Source: Ephemerocybe angulata
Lineage: Eukaryota; Basidiomycota; Agaricomycetes; Agaricales; Psathyrellaceae
DNA: 64,000 bases
NCBI GenBank assembly: GCA_013368325.1
Contig: JAACJK010000005.1
Location: 496,001-560,000 of the forward strand
Reading direction: 5' to 3'
Made by a program: the position numbers and the translations under genes. Positions 10,705-23,900 of the stretch are shown one piece after another (positions within the stretch are counted from its first letter, which is position 1; each line of letters opens with the position of its first letter). A model generated the notes under the pieces. The model did not search any database, had not been told where the DNA came from, and was given only the letters and a program-made list of their open reading frames with translations.

Positions 10705-12300
10705 TAGATGATGAATTGCAAGCTCGTGTCCTAGACTAAAGTCAGCCTTTCATCGAAGACGGATCTATGGCTTTCAACTTACGATAGGGTGGGAGCTCGA
10801 AAGCTGCGGGATCTGCGTGTACCTCTTCTTCTTCAGGATCTTGCGGGTGTTAGACAGCATCTCGAGATAGCTCTGTTCAGGCTTCTGGGCTAGGAGTTGG
10901 ACGGTTAAACCAGGCACTACATCTCAGCGGAGGAGTGGACTTTGAGCTCACTCAAGGCATCCACGAAGGCCTGCGAACCAGTCAATACACGCGCGATTCA
11001 GAAACGTAGGGGGAAGCGAGACGTACGTGGCTCAAAGCACCGGTAGCACGGCCTTCTTCGACTGTGTCGGCACTGGTCTGATCGTCCCGGCAGCCGCTGA
11101 GGTACAACTGTGTTCCGAAATATCTTGTACATGAGCCTATGATTATCTGGAGGAGCCGTTAGGGGCTTACGATATCGGCGGGTGACTTCTTGGGGTCGTC
11201 GGGGCTTGCGCCGTCCAGAATATGACCAGTGGGGCCGTACTTCAAAGAAGGAAATCAGATTAGAGTCGTCGATACTTGCGAGATACGGTGGGTGCTATAC
11301 CATGTAGAGAAGATCTGTTGGTAATAGATAGGGTCAGGTATCAATCGTGATATTATGAGGGCGAATGTTCGTACCGAGGGCGGAGCCGGAGTTGCAGCAC
11401 TAGGAGGTGAGAAGCATCTACTCAGCACAGTCCCTTGTCAGTAAAATGCAGAAAAGTGGCGTACATCGAAGATGACAGTGAGACGACAGCCGAGCGGGAG
11501 AGGCTTGACAATGAGCTCGTTCAACTCGTCGTCGATAATGAAGCCTGCTCGGTTATAATCGACAGGGCAAATTGCTGCAGAGGGGATGCACATAATTGCG
11601 ATTTAATAGCCATCGTCCAAGTTCGCTGGAAGGTTATTGCTTACCTTCGTCCATCTTGTCGATCTCGTTGCCATCCTTGTCGCGCACTTGCGTTCCATGG
11701 CCAGAGTCTACGTCCGCCAACCTCAGTAGCTGCACATAGTCCAACGGAGACGAGAAATTACCCACAGCAAAGGAAAAGAGCATCGTTCTGCTTTGCATCT
11801 TTGACAAGTTCTTGCAGTTGAGCAATTTATATCTCTCTGAGTCCAGGACATGTTGGGTTGATAGGTTGAAGCTTACTATGTTCTTCCTCGTGGGTGCGAT
11901 CGAGGATACCTTCGGATCGTCCGTGACGGTAACAATGTTCTCGTTCTCGTAGCCCCAGCGCTCTGCAGTTATGATGAGGCCCATCAGCAAACGATCCTTT
12001 CTACTTATAGCTTTCTCGCCCAACGATGTAGACATGCGTACCAGTGATGAACTTGCGGAGGTTTAGGACATCGTTCACGCATCCACTCAGCTCAGACTCG
12101 GTGCCGACGTAGTTAATTCCAATCTAAGCAGTCCAACAACACGATGGTTCCATCAACGTTGGAGGTAGGTGCACGCAGAAGAAGGTGGTGGTACGTACGA
12201 GCAAGGCCTTTTTAGTGCCAGTACAAGTGGAGTATGCCCAGTCGGCACCCTCGCCGGTGATTTCTGGGTCGACGCTGTTGTAGATATCGGCTTCGGACAT
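10705..12300 (-). CDS. Type I metacaspase (caspase-like cysteine protease), possibly frameshifted
   Basis: Metacaspases are Arg/Lys-specific cysteine proteases of the caspase fold, linked to stress and cell death. Eleven short exons can be followed: 12300-12199, 12123-12042, 11962-11877, about 11810-11766, one ending at 11645, 11574-11465, 11399-11375, 11314-11301, 11239-11171, 11107-11027, then 10970-10952, 10889-10783 and 10731-10705. Family motifs appear in order: KKALL-IGINYVGTESELSGCVND, ENIVTVTDD, PTRKNI, YSGHGTQVRDKDGNEIDKMD with the catalytic His, PVDYNRAG, FDCCNSGSAL with the catalytic Cys, LSGCRDDQTSAD, ATGALSH and PQLSSSHPI. The usual HYSGHG reads CYSGHG, and DSCHSG reads DCCNSG. 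The N-terminal prodomain is short. Near 11811-11870 no GT-AG splice keeps the expected frame between PTRKNI and ELVKDAKQND, so one frameshift, an odd splice site or a sequencing error is likely. The true exon count is therefore provisional. Confidence 0.8.
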
Positions 12301-14737
12301 GGCTTATAAATGAAAGGTGTGTTTCGAGTAGAGGTGTTGAGTATTCTGGCGGCTCGAATCAATGAGGAGAGTCCCTTTATACCGGCCTAGTCCTTGAGTC
12401 CGAAGCTCCGTATACGATCGAATTTGGGGATGGGCGTCCAAGAAACAGCGATAGTCAATGAATCAAGGAGCTTGCATGTCACCGACGATAGAGTCCTTCA
12501 CGAGCGCGTCTCTTGGCGTTCGGTTTGAGCCATGCATAGCATGCATAACTCCTCAGGTGACATGCTCCCTGGGAGAGTACCATCGAACGTTGCCATTGCG
12601 AGTTGCTAGCGGAAATGCAAAGCGCAAGATGACGGTAGGCGAACCATTTCCAGGTGAAGGAGGCATCGTTTTGCGATACGATATTGGCCTTGGCGTATGA
12701 CTTGGCGTATGAGTTCTGGATTGAAGCGTTCGAGAGCATTCGGTCGAGATGGCTCGAGGGAATGATCATGGTCGGAACCAAGCTGCAAACTTTGTGACCT
12801 AGCTGGCATCACACCGGCGTTCGCCGTGATCTGATTGCTGATGACCTACATAATAGGGGCTGGCAGGCACCAATTAGGCGCCAGGCGCTCGAGCGCTAAG
12901 GACATTCAGTTTGAGGATACTCGTAGGCTAGCCTATACAGTGGGCTATACAAGTGCGGTGATATAGTGAGTGCATAATTCGTATCATCATATCAGAGCCT
13001 GGCAGTATGGCTGCAGTGCCCTTACGTGCCTTGAACACGATGGTCCCATACCATACCACTCCAGGTCCGGCCTTATTGCCCAAGGATAATGTATGTAGTT
13101 ACCGCACACTCAGTGCGCTGCTCAAAGCACGCCTTTCTCAAGGCTGACATGTTGGCATATAGTACAATTATCCCTGTCGTCTTTGATCCCTCGTACTTAC
13201 ATGACTTTGTCCTGAGCGTCAGTCTGCGCTGTGTTATATGTTGCACATTCAGGCCAATATCCAGACATAATCGAGGAGGCTGTCTCCCAAAGCATGAGCT
13301 GGTGCTCCAAGCAACACCCACATAGGCGCCTATAAGCGCATCGCACCACATCAGCTCCCCGATCGGATTAACCATCTCATATACCGAAGCTTCTAATAAC
13401 TGGCCAGATAGCCCGGGCCATCCATCCATATCCAGGTCCGCGTATCGAGGACAAAAACAAGGGCGACTTCTGGGTCAGAGCCCCGGGACCTGGACTCGGG
13501 ATGACGGGTCAGATCGGTCGGAAGCAAACCCAGGAAACAGATAATGTGCACAAAATAGCAAATCAATACATCCTCGTGTGTATATGTTCGACCCTCTAAA
13601 GGCAGCTAAAGGTGCCTACCGGGGTTTCGGACGAATTAAAGCGCTCGGATACCAAGAAGCAGGGTATTGAGGAGGAGGGAAGAAGCACTTATGGTAAGTA
13701 TGTAGTTCTGTAGGTTCTGGATCACGTTGCGTGCCTCGTGGATTTAATTTCAGGAAAACGAGGGTGCTTGCTGTTCATTCAGAGATGGTTTAGGAGAATG
13801 GGTACTCTTCGAGGAGTTCGGAATAAGAATGCGAGCGACATGATTCAGAGGATGGATGAGCGGCTCGGACGTCAATAGAAGGAGGCGCCCGTCGTCATCG
13901 TCGTCATTGTCAATGCGCGCATTACAAGGGGACTTACTGAGATGATCTACCTTCGACTTCAATACAGATGCGGCAGTATCATACTTAAGGATTCATATAT
14001 CCACGACCAATGTGTAGTAGGCAGGTAGAGAAAGCGAAGGAAGCTCTGAATGGAAAAACTGCAGTCGTGGATGTCTGCGGAGGCAATAAATTATAGCCTT
14101 TTCCCAACGCATCAGCTCATTCATTCATCTCAACAGCGATAAAGACGCCACCGCTACCCAGTCTATACCGTAAACTAGAGGCATCTCTGCGCTTCGAACC
14201 TGGCCCCGCTAGCCGAAAATCGTCAGCGGCCATTGCGATACATGCGAATTGCGTGCTGTTTATTCTAAGAAAGCTCAAATGAAGCCCCGAGAGCTTCACC
14301 ATTGGGTAGAAAAAGCTTAGGTATGTACGCCTACGGGGGCAATTAAATATGAGGGTGCAGAACGCTTTCCAGTTGTCGACGCGCGCATCGAAGCTTCTGG
14401 GCAGGACTAAAGCGTGCGCGCGGCGATAAGCAGAGCGTGTCATGGAGGATATACGACTAAAACTAGACGATGCGTTTCGACACGAAGTGGCTTCTGATCC
14501 AAGCGTTGTAGAGAGGGAAGTCATCGACCCAGATCGTTTGGCCAGGAGATCCTCCTGCGACTCGGACGAGCGTTAGGGTTCAGCATCACGGGAAATCGTC
14601 GTATAAACAAGAAGCAAACATAACTTGACTGCTAGACCATATTTATGAGGATCGTAATAAAGAGTGCACCGGTTCCCCAGGTCAAGTGGGCCATTATGGG
14701 GTAGATACGCACAACGCTCCCGCACGCGCGAAACAAT
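12301..14737. other. Long gene-poor stretch
   Basis: Only short frames, none with family resemblance. The 12301-12500 part is the metacaspase promoter. A 135-codon minus-strand frame at 14117-14524 is the longest but has no support. The rest looks non-coding. Confidence 0.4.
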
Positions 14738-16999
14738 TCAGACACCGTCCTCGATCGCTCCGCAGTTATCGTGCATAGCCCACAGATCATTAACGAGTTC
14801 TCGAAGGTCGTCGAGATCGATCCCAGACTCGCTTAAAGCAGCCTGTGCCCTCTTCTTGAGACACGTTTCGGCGAAGGTGGCGTACCGCCTGAGGAGCGCG
14901 GGCATCTTCCCGGTACCCGTCGATAGAGTGGCCACCCCTTTGATCGTTCCAATCGTCGAGTCTGGGGTCGTCGCAATTAAGCTCTGGCTCCCCTGCTCGA
15001 TCGCATTGTCGGGGAGCAAAAACGACGGGAACGAGGTGGGGAGTGGATAGCCAAGGCTGTGGTGGCTAGATGGGATATCATCGTAGGTTCGTCAGTGAAT
15101 ATTCATCAGATGGGGACAAGAAAGCCAGTCGTCGGAGAACTCGGAATGCACGACTCGCCAGAGGTGTCGGAGGCACTATGGCTGACGAGAGGGAGGCACA
15201 CCGAATTCACACACAAGACACGCTACTTTACCTCGATATGTACTGTGCAGCGTCTAACTGTGCTGCGAGGTGGCTTTCGTAAGTCTTGGTATCTTCACCG
15301 GAGAATCCTCGCGTGACATTTATACGACATGCAGCAGACGCAGAATGCATGGCCTGGTTCTTGAATCAGCGTTGCTCTTGCAGTGAAGCGAAGAGATCCA
15401 AGCGGAAATGGCATCTACAGAGCCTCCGCGTTGGGAAAACGAGGTCCTGGCGTACCTTCAGGTAATTGGGGATCGAGAAGTCCACTGGATTGGACAAGGA
15501 GTCGGAGGATATGCTGGCGAGAGGGAAGTTCCCGGAAAGCTCTCCAAACGGATTCCGTGCATCATGTTGGAGCTTTGCGGCCAGGCTTACAATATCATCG
15601 AGGCCTCCCGCCAATCTAGTTTATCCCAGAATGTATCAGTTGACCGAGCAATTGAAAGGCGATATCAATTACCGGGTGGGCAGCGTCGCAGATTCAATGA
15701 AGGGAGCCACGATGGCAGATGTATTGAATGGGTCTGATCTCTGTGATATCCGTGTCAGTACTACTGAAGCAGTTGATTGTCTAGTTATGGCATCTCGTTA
15801 CTTACATCAGGATCTGAGTAATGTCGCCATACCTCTGGTGACCACTGAACCGGAGGCTGGATGGGAAGACTCAAAGAAGCGAGGTCATACAGAGAGCGAA
15901 GGCAAAGCGCGTCCGCGATTGCACCCCTAATCAACAGACCCTATGGAATCTTCTATCAACTTTCAGTATACAGGGAAAGAATACACGTACATCATTGACA
16001 TTCAGGTCCTGGTCTAGACCTGAGAGTAAAGGTACGACGATGGCAGGTGTTTTCCTATAATCGTCCTCGAATGCTGTAAGGAAGGATGCAGTGAAGCCCC
16101 CGAACGTTCCACAGTCATTGATGACATGAATCCCCTATGGCATGGTCAGGGCCATAAGGTACCGTTTCAGACATACTGGGAAGACGCGTTACCTGTAAGG
16201 CATCACACTCTTCGAGGAAGAGGCGGACAGAACCCTCCATAAGTTCATTGTCCTGTCTAATATGAGAGATCGCCTAAACATAGTCTTTAACCCAGGGTCT
16301 CCCACCTCGTTGTAACGACGGAAGGTGTCTTGTCCGAGGCCCCAGCTTTCTCGTGGCCCGTCCCATTCCGACGGCTCATTGATGGGTTGAAGTGATCTTG
16401 GAAGGTAATACAGCCGGTTAAAGTCAGACCAGTATCTGACCTTACCCCGTAGCAGATCTTGCGAAGGTGGCAGGTGTTTCCCTGGTTGGTTGCTGTCATT
16501 GTTCGTGAGGAATTCCTGGTACACGCTCCTTTGGATAGGAGGTTGCCGAATCGATTGAACGGCGCCTGTCCTGATTTGGCGTCAGGCCAGATGCTCGTCT
16601 CCCTGTCATAATCACTTCTCCGGCTCACCAAAGTCCAGTGCCTCCACCATCGTCATCCCGTTCTGTCCCCAAGGCGTTATCTCGTGCCAATGTCCCGAAG
16701 TTTTCTATGGCAAAGCTGAGCTGTTGTTCGCGTTCATGTGAAGATCGCAGACGCACCTTTCCAGTCGAATATCAGGAGCCTAGGACACATAGTCCCATGT
16801 TCCTGATACTGGCATTAACCCTGTATCCTATGTTGCTTTAGGGAAACGACGAAACTGATTCATTCCGAAATGAAATGGTAGCATCGATCGGGGCGTTTTC
16901 AGCGTCCTCGGACGCCAAGTAGGATTCTTGAGTATTCCAGAAGTGGGTACCAACATAGTTGGCGTGGTTTCCAGCTTGGATATACAGAATCTCTTTCAT
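14738..16999 (-). CDS. DML1: Misato/Dml1 family protein (mitochondrial inheritance)
   Basis: Misato/Dml1 proteins have a tubulin-like N-terminus and are needed for mitochondrial DNA partition and organelle shape. Exons 16999-16856, 16802-16757, 16704-16629, 16570-16306, 16252-16193, 16134-15991, 15940-15833, 15740-15673 and 15615-15456 join in phase. Motifs in order: MKEILYIQAGNHANYVGTHF, CPRLLIFDWK, NFGTLARDNALG, RQPPIQRSVYQEFL, VRYWSDFNRLYYLPRSL, GTFGGFTASFL, ADALCLRSLYDLASLSLPIQ, FNTSAIVAPFIESATLP and FGELSGNFPLA. The C-terminal exons are less certain; an exon with VTRGFSGED lies near 15350-15230. The last exon carries YPLPTSFPSFLLPDN, then ALLRRYATFAETCLKKR and ELVNDLWAMHDN before the stop at 14738. 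Twelve or so exons are unusually many for 2.3 kb but fit this genome. Confidence 0.9.
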
Positions 17000-17173
17000 T
17001 TGCGATATGGATAACACAAGAGACAGCAGCAACCATGGTGGAGCGAACGATGAAATTGAGGCGTGGCAAACAAACAACCCCCAACACCCCCTTTCGGACG
17101 CATGCAACGGATTGCTGGCCTCTTTTGACTGGAATCGTCCAAGTTCCTGTCAAGAATTGGGGGTTCCCTCGCC

Positions 17174-17872
17174 ATGCTCCATGCGATAACCGCCGTACAG
17201 AATGCACCCTCATTTTACGCGAAGAACAGGCTGGAGTGCGAACCGGACAGCTGGCTGGCGGTGAGTACTACGCCGCAACCACTTTATTCCAAATACGAGT
17301 TCCTTGAACCTTTTGTTGTGACAGAAGGGCCTTATTGTCCTGGTGAAGCATGCATCGCGGTTTTCGAACGAGAGCCTCATGCTCAAACAAGGTTTGAGGG
17401 CCAGATTGACGTCCACGTCGTGCTTTAGATTGAATGCAACCTTTATACGCATGTTTCGCGGACCTTGGTCAAGCGGAATGGCCCAGCGTTCGATCGGCCC
17501 GTGTCCGTCAGGACCATTGCCGGACGCATGGAAACTCGCCTCCGGGCAGGAAATAGACTCTCTTCTTCTGAAGTGACACGCTTTTCTTGGAACGCGATCT
17601 CTATCGATACGTTGTAAGTCTATTTGCCGCCGCTTCTTTGGCGATACCAAATATCGGCTCAACATCGGTTCGCCATCTTCTAGGGATTCCTCCAGTCGAA
17701 GCGATTCTTGCGATGGTCGTCTTGGGATATTCTTGCCGCGATGGTTGGGTCTGTGTGCCCAGACGAGGTCTTAATCCAGGAACAACGGAATTATTTTGAC
17801 GAGGAAGCAATTCTCTTGAGGACCTCTCGGAGCCTCTACACATCCCAAAGCGTACTCGGGATGTTATCATAA
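17174..17872 (+). CDS. Uncertain multi-exon gene, unrecognised
   Basis: The last exon (17684-17872) is the best-supported part: 62 codons plus stop after a good acceptor, reading FLQSKRFLRWSSWDILAAM and then an acidic stretch. The exon before it ends at 17613 with a GTAAGT donor and joins in phase through FLERDLYRYV. Upstream, a plausible start at 17174 and a GTGAGT donor near 17261 exist, but several splice combinations are possible and none gives a family match. The gene lies head-to-head with DML1, whose start is at 16999, so the two could share a short promoter. Treat the 5' half as provisional. Confidence 0.35.
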
Positions 17873-18096
17873 CCCCGCGAGTTCATCTCATTGGGTTTTG
17901 AGTAGTTAGACTTGGAGTTCCGTGACTTCTGTGACTCTCCGCACACCGGCGACATCAGGCCATGTCCATATCCGTTCATCCATCGCCATTATATCGCGGT
18001 GAGTGTGATTTCAACAAGGGTATATTGATTGTGTGTAACTGACGCATCTGTTACTTAACTCAGGTATATAGGTGTGGGTATCGTATCGTATCATGA

Positions 18097-19220
18097 CTAT
18101 AGCAGGACACGGAAACTATCTAGCGCACGTTTGTCTTCTGGGGACAATGGGGTATAGTTCCCCGGGGACGATTGCAGCGGATATGGGGAGAGAGGTTGAG
18201 GGCTCGACACACGGCCCTTGCTGTCCAACGTCGAGATCGGTGGCAAAGTGATACGGTTTGGATTAGAGACCGGCATGAATAATCGCGGGAGGCTTATAAC
18301 CGGCGAAGACTTGGCGCATGGGGAGGGAGAAGGGTATGGTGAAAGGCACGGCGGTGAGGCGGCGCCATCGTCGTGATGCATCTCGCTTTCGTCCGAGTAG
18401 TATGAGAAGCGGTCCGTCCTCGTGCAGAGCACCTTGTTGCTGAGGTACACGCCAGGTGGAACACGGACATTCCGTAAGTAATCGTATCTTTCAATTGTTG
18501 GCAGGTGGATATAATCGTTGCCCTAGATCAATCGACCATGCAGACTTAGCATGGTTTCGCACGAGAAGCTAGAATTTTGCAACTTACCGAGAAATAGGCG
18601 ACAACATGCCATTTTCGTGGTTGGCCAGATCCAGGGAGATGAACCGTAACAGAGTATGTCTGCTTCGTCAGCCCGTTTGGCTTGGACGGCCGATCCTTCC
18701 GTCGCACGGGCGGTGGGACCGCGGCGTTTGGATCCGCTGCGCGACACGCTCTATACGATGCGAGCTGTGATTAGGAAGCGGAACGCACGCCGAACTCGTC
18801 CGTTACGCACCTGCGAGCAGCTTTCGCGTCGCGCTCATCTTGCGTTGTTTCAATCTTCTCTTCGTAGAAGAGGTAGTCGCCGCGCATCCGACTCTGCGAC
18901 CTAGATGCACCAGATCAGTAACGCACGTCCAAGACCAGATCCAGAGAAGGAGACGCACCATCTGCGACCGTCTGTCCACCTCAGAAGACCGCCGTCGTCC
19001 TGGGCCTCCTCCCAGACATAAACATGGCCACTCCTCAACTCCTCGCGCTCGTTTGACAAGAGGCGTCTCTTGATGAGCGGTAGGATGTTGAGGCGAACGG
19101 CCTCCAGGACGACGTGGGCGTCATGGGCGTCGCGAATATCTGGTATGTGATGAGCGACAGAGCCCGGAGGAAAGGTTATAACCTACGAAGTGAAGGGTGG
19201 GTAATGGCAGGCGACGTCAT
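18097..19220 (-). CDS. WOPR-domain transcriptional regulator (Gti1/Pac2 family)
   Basis: WOPR proteins bind DNA and act as master regulators of morphology, sporulation or secondary metabolism (Wor1, Pac2, Gti1, Ryp1). Five exons (19220-19187, 19139-18959, 18900-18811, 18750-18588, 18522-18097) give 297 residues. The bipartite WOPR domain fills most of the protein. WOPRa contains RDAHDAHVVLEAVRLNILP, RSGHVYVWEE, LLRWTDGRRW, SRMRGDYLFYEEK. WOPRb contains LTKQTYSVTV, RKWHVVAYFS, LPTIERYDYLRNVRVPPGVY. The C-terminal 100 residues are Ser/Pro-rich. The total is short for the family, whose members often carry long low-complexity tails. Intron 1 uses a weak GTAGGT donor chosen because it keeps the WOPR start in frame. 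A long gene-free upstream region (19.2-20.9 kb) fits a heavily regulated promoter. Confidence 0.92.
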
Positions 19221-20932
19221 GAGGGGAATGTGAAATGGTAAAGGGGAGATCTGGGGTTACGGAAGTAAAACGCAGAGCTGCTTAAATATTTCGACGGGCG
19301 CATGGAAGCTACTACGCTTGCGGCGGAGGCTTCACGGGAAACGAATGGAGTTGCGATGATGGGATTAAACACGCCCGTCCCACATCATTACAGCAAGCCG
19401 TTGCATCAAGCTCGTGGTTGGTGAGCCTCGTCTTCGTTCGCTTTGGATAATCTTGGACGGCTGGCTCATGTATGATCATCATACAGCTCGCAATTTTCCA
19501 GAACACGTCCATTCCAAGAATGTGGCTCCAGGATCGTTATCGGACCGAAGGTCAACTTTCATATTAACATGGACTTTGTGTCAAATCTTGAACCAGGTGT
19601 CTGTCTACAAAGGCTTATTTGTCGTGATGTTCTTCCAGTGATTAACCTGATTTGGCTTCTGGCCGTGGAAAGTCAGTTATCGAGCCCGTTTAGGACCAGG
19701 ATCCTTTACAGCGATCCAGATTCCTGGCTTCGAATGATCTAGTTGGACAGTATCGCTTTAGCTTCAATTTGCGCCAATCTAGAGCAAAATGCTCCATCGC
19801 AACGGAGTCCAGGTAGAATGTCGGTATTCCGATATTCTTCCCTTTCCTCTTGGGCTGCACGTACATACACAGCGTCGAACACGCTAACCATTCAGTTCTA
19901 GTGCAATGTCGCCGCTGCGGCGCTCCGTCCCATTGATCTTCACTGCCGGGTCAGGGATATTGCCCTTGTCATGAGAGCTGCCACTGTTCAAACGTTCAGA
20001 TTTGACCTCGCGCTGATCAGTCAATTTTGTCAGGGAAAGGCGGAGCTGGGCGTCGCCTCCGACTCAAATGAAGCCCAACGAAAAAGGAGCGACAAAAGTT
20101 TCCTTGATCGTCCACGCATCTTCGAAGCGCTGGGTTCTTGGAAGGCGTAACGACCCGGAAGCCAGCTCAAAAGTTAAGTATATCCCGCCCAACATACCCT
20201 ACAATAACCCTCCCTCCCTCCACACAGCCATAATCCTCGGAGAAACGAGGAGAAACGAGAATACGAGGAACCCTGCTCGCCATTGCGACTCGGCGATACC
20301 AAGTCGAGAGCTGAACGATTTACGCGACGTTTCGACTCGACGGACCACCGCGAACTACCCGTGAAGCTCTTTCGAGGTCGCGATGTGCTCGGAAAGATAT
20401 GGGGTGCAGATATGGGGGTATGTCAAGCCTCCGTTGATGGATGACGCTATACACTGCCATTTGGTAGCAAAGGCAATAACGTTAATTGACCAGGAGCAGG
20501 CATATGACCCAGCCGGATGTTCCGGGATTGAGCTGTGTCAAACAAAGCCGCGCGATATTAGCGCCTAACGAAAGAGGAGAGCAGCGTCAGACAGCCAACC
20601 TTCCTCGTTCGGACTCATTGTTGACAATTGGGGTAACAGAGGACGACACATACGATATCTTTCTGCCACTTGCGTTCTACTTCTTCACAGCCAAGACCAT
20701 GACCAAGGCTTGTCGATCCAAGAAAAACACTTCAATTCGGACCATGCGATGATCGTATATGTACAAATGCGTTCTATAAATAAGGTTATGCTTTCCAACG
20801 TTCCAACGTTCAAGATAGGAAAACAAGGTATTCCATCTGTCTAATCTCCTAAAGTCACTCAAGGTACCTCACACCGTATACCCTTCCTCCACCTCCGTGT
20901 TGTTAGGTCCAACGCGTAACCGAAAGCGAAGC
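19221..20932. other. Gene-free region between WOPR and kinase genes
   Basis: No supported gene. It is likely the extended promoter/leader of the WOPR gene. Short open frames have no resemblance to known families. Confidence 0.4.
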
Positions 20933-23900
20933 CTATTTCGCAGTAGGCTCAGTCGCATCAGGCTTAAACCTCAACCTCGCGATAAGCACCGTATCCCAGC
21001 TTCCTCCATGAATCGACACTTTGCTAGCCTCGAGCCTTGCCCGGCTATCGTTCGTCTCATCGTACGATGGGCCAGTCTCACGTAAGGACTGGCTGTCCGT
21101 CGTGAATGTCCCCCAAGGCTGGCCAGGTTTAGGGGATGCATAGACGTTGAAATGAGCCTACGTAACCAGGTCGAATTAGCTTAAGCTCCATGAGCGAGCG
21201 AGAAAGCTTACATGTCCGTCCGGATGCGAATGGCTCACGAACAAACCGTAATTGGGCGTTCGTAACAATCCAACAACTGTAATAGCATAAGAGGGAGGTC
21301 AAAGTCAATAAGGCGATTCACGACGTTTAAGAGGGCCAAGACGTACCAAGCACAAGATCCTCCCTCTGAAGATGATGCTCCTTCCCAAATATCTTCATGA
21401 TCGTATCGATATTCCTCGCGAACCACTTCTTCGGCGCGTCCAACTTGTCCATGTACCGGTACTCCGTACTCTCCGTGCACAGGTGCGCAGCCTTATGCCC
21501 AGCACGCAGGTCAAACGTATATCGGCGGCGAATACTATCAGGCTAAAGTTAGAAAAGGTCCCACTAGAAATCCGTGTATGAGAAAGGCCACTCACGGAAC
21601 GTTTCCGTCATTCTTATTCCTGCTAATCCACCCAACGACCGAGTCGACGCCCCTCTGCAAGATATTCAGCTTCTCCTGCTTCTGATTCCCATCCGTAACC
21701 TTGCCGTAGCCATGAATCGACGGCAGGCCTTGGACCTGCGGGTCTGTCGACTTCTGAGGCTGGAAGGCGTTGAATAAGGTGACGAACTTCCCGGTAGGTT
21801 TACTCAGGAACCCAACCGCTCCGAGTACGACGTCGGGAGAAGGTGTCCAGAGTGGCATGATGACTACGAGCACGAAGTAGACGACAAAATTAGCGCTAGT
21901 GGGAAGAAAGGTCGAAATGCAACTTACGAGACGGGTGGAACGTGTGATTCAACAGCAGCCTATACCTCAACTCGTTCTTCATCTCTAGAACTCTTTCGTC
22001 GGTGGGTGCCAGGGACTCTGCATCGTCGTCCAGATCCAGGACATCGAAGTCTTCATCGGTATCTTCTGGGTCGAGGGAGCCACGTTTCGCATTCGATTTG
22101 TGACCCTTGTTGCTCGTCCAGGTGACCGGTTCAGGCATCCTGATGTCCGATGTGGCTACCGTCGCCTCAATATGGGGCTGACTCCCTATAAATATCACAG
22201 TTAATATCCGCCCTACGTGTACAGCAAGAACACGGTACTGACTGTCCCATTGAAGAATGTCGATCCCTCCAGGAGTGCCGACAGGGCTCATTGGCGGCAA
22301 CGGCCTCGGCATCATGTCCGGGCTCGGCGATGCCGGGGACCCCCGCTCGTCCTCGATGAGCGCGGGGAGCGGCCTTGTACCAGTCCTCTTCGGCGACTCG
22401 TGTCCCTTGTTGAAATTCTTCTGCAAGAGCTCAAGATCCCGCGCAATCTTGGAGAACTGTGGCCTATGCGCAGGGTCGCGGTGCCAAGCGAGTTTCAAAA
22501 TTTCCTGGAGTGATGGTGTATTGAAGGGCGATTCGGCGAGAGCGGGGCGTGCATTGTCTTCTACAGGGAAACACATCAGAGAGAATGCGGATGGAGAGGG
22601 AGACAGGTAAAACGTACTGAGAACTCTCTGTCGAATTGCTTCATCCTCAAGCATGATACCCCACGGCACCTTGCCGAGATTGACAATCTCCACACAACAA
22701 ATCGCAAAAGCGTAGACATCAGTCTCCTTTGTCATCTCCACCTCCTCCGTCAGGATCTCCGGGGCCTGCCACCTCAGCGTTCCTTCTAATCAGAAAAATC
22801 AGCATCCTGCGGAACATCAAGGCATGTGATGAAGAGACTTACGGTGCGGAATAGTCTCCCCGCTCAACCTTGCCATCTCGCTCTTGATCTCACTCTGCCC
22901 AAAGTCGGAGATAACGCACGTAAAGGTGTCGTCTACGAGCACATTACTGGCTTTCAAATCGCCGTGCAGAACACCTTTGGAATGCAGGTATACCATTCCT
23001 TCTGCGATCTCCAGCATGAACCGGAACAAGTCCCATTGCTTCCGAACCTCGAATCCTCCTTCAGCCCTAGACTGCACCGGTAGGGGAAGCGAGGACTCGC
23101 GAATAGGAACAGGAAGATCGGGCTTGGACTTGAAGCCAGGAAGGGGAAAGCTGGGTATAGTAGCTGTCCTCCCCCGATCTTCGCCCCGTGTCCACTGCTA
23201 CTGCTACCGCCACTTGCCGTGCTCGGACTGGGCGATTTGCTCCTCGACCTCGTCTGCGCCTTCACGTGCCCAAGCCAGGCCTCCCTCAACTCTCCTTCCA
23301 CCCTCTTGAGATAATCCACCAAGCTCCCGTACTTCAGGTATGCACTGACCAGGAACCAGGGCGGCTCACCTGCGGCACTGCTTGCGCCACAGAGCTCCAA
23401 CACGTTCCGATGATGCAGCCCCTTCCAAATCTCGACCTCCCGCACGAAGACCCTCCTCGAGACCTTGAGCTTGAGGACCTTGATAGCGACGATCTTCCCA
23501 TTCCACGTCCCTTTGTATACCTTCGAGAACCCACCCACACCAATCTGGCGCTCGCGGTTGACTTCATACTTCGTGATTGTCCAGGATGGAAGGTTATTAT
23601 CCCGCCCACGCGACATGCGCATGAGAGCCGAGATACCGGTTTCGATGAACTCCTGGTCAAGCGTGTCCCTCTTTCTCCCACTCGACCCTGAGCTCGATCC
23701 GCCGCCGCTTCCCTTGAGGGAAGAGGACGATGCAGTACTTAGACTCCCGGTAGAGCTCTCAATACTGATAGTGGTCCGACTCCTCTTCAACCCCTCCTTG
23801 CCCTTCGCTTTCTCCTCCTTCACGCTCACGCTACGTTTCACTGTCCCGATCACTATTCCAGGGGGCAACACTGCCTCTTCATTGATCCCAGGCTGTTTGC

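Noticed and set aside
14117..14524. 135-codon minus-strand frame
   Set aside because: No family resemblance, composition like the surrounding non-coding DNA, no convincing splice partners.
17210..17665. 151-codon minus-strand frame upstream of DML1
   Set aside because: Arg/Phe-rich with no motif; opposite an area where + strand exons with good splice signals are more convincing.
22189..22242. Read-through of the intron before the C-terminal domain of the MLKL-like kinase as coding
   Set aside because: The stretch stays open in frame, but good donor, branch-like TTAAC and acceptor signals make an intron more likely.
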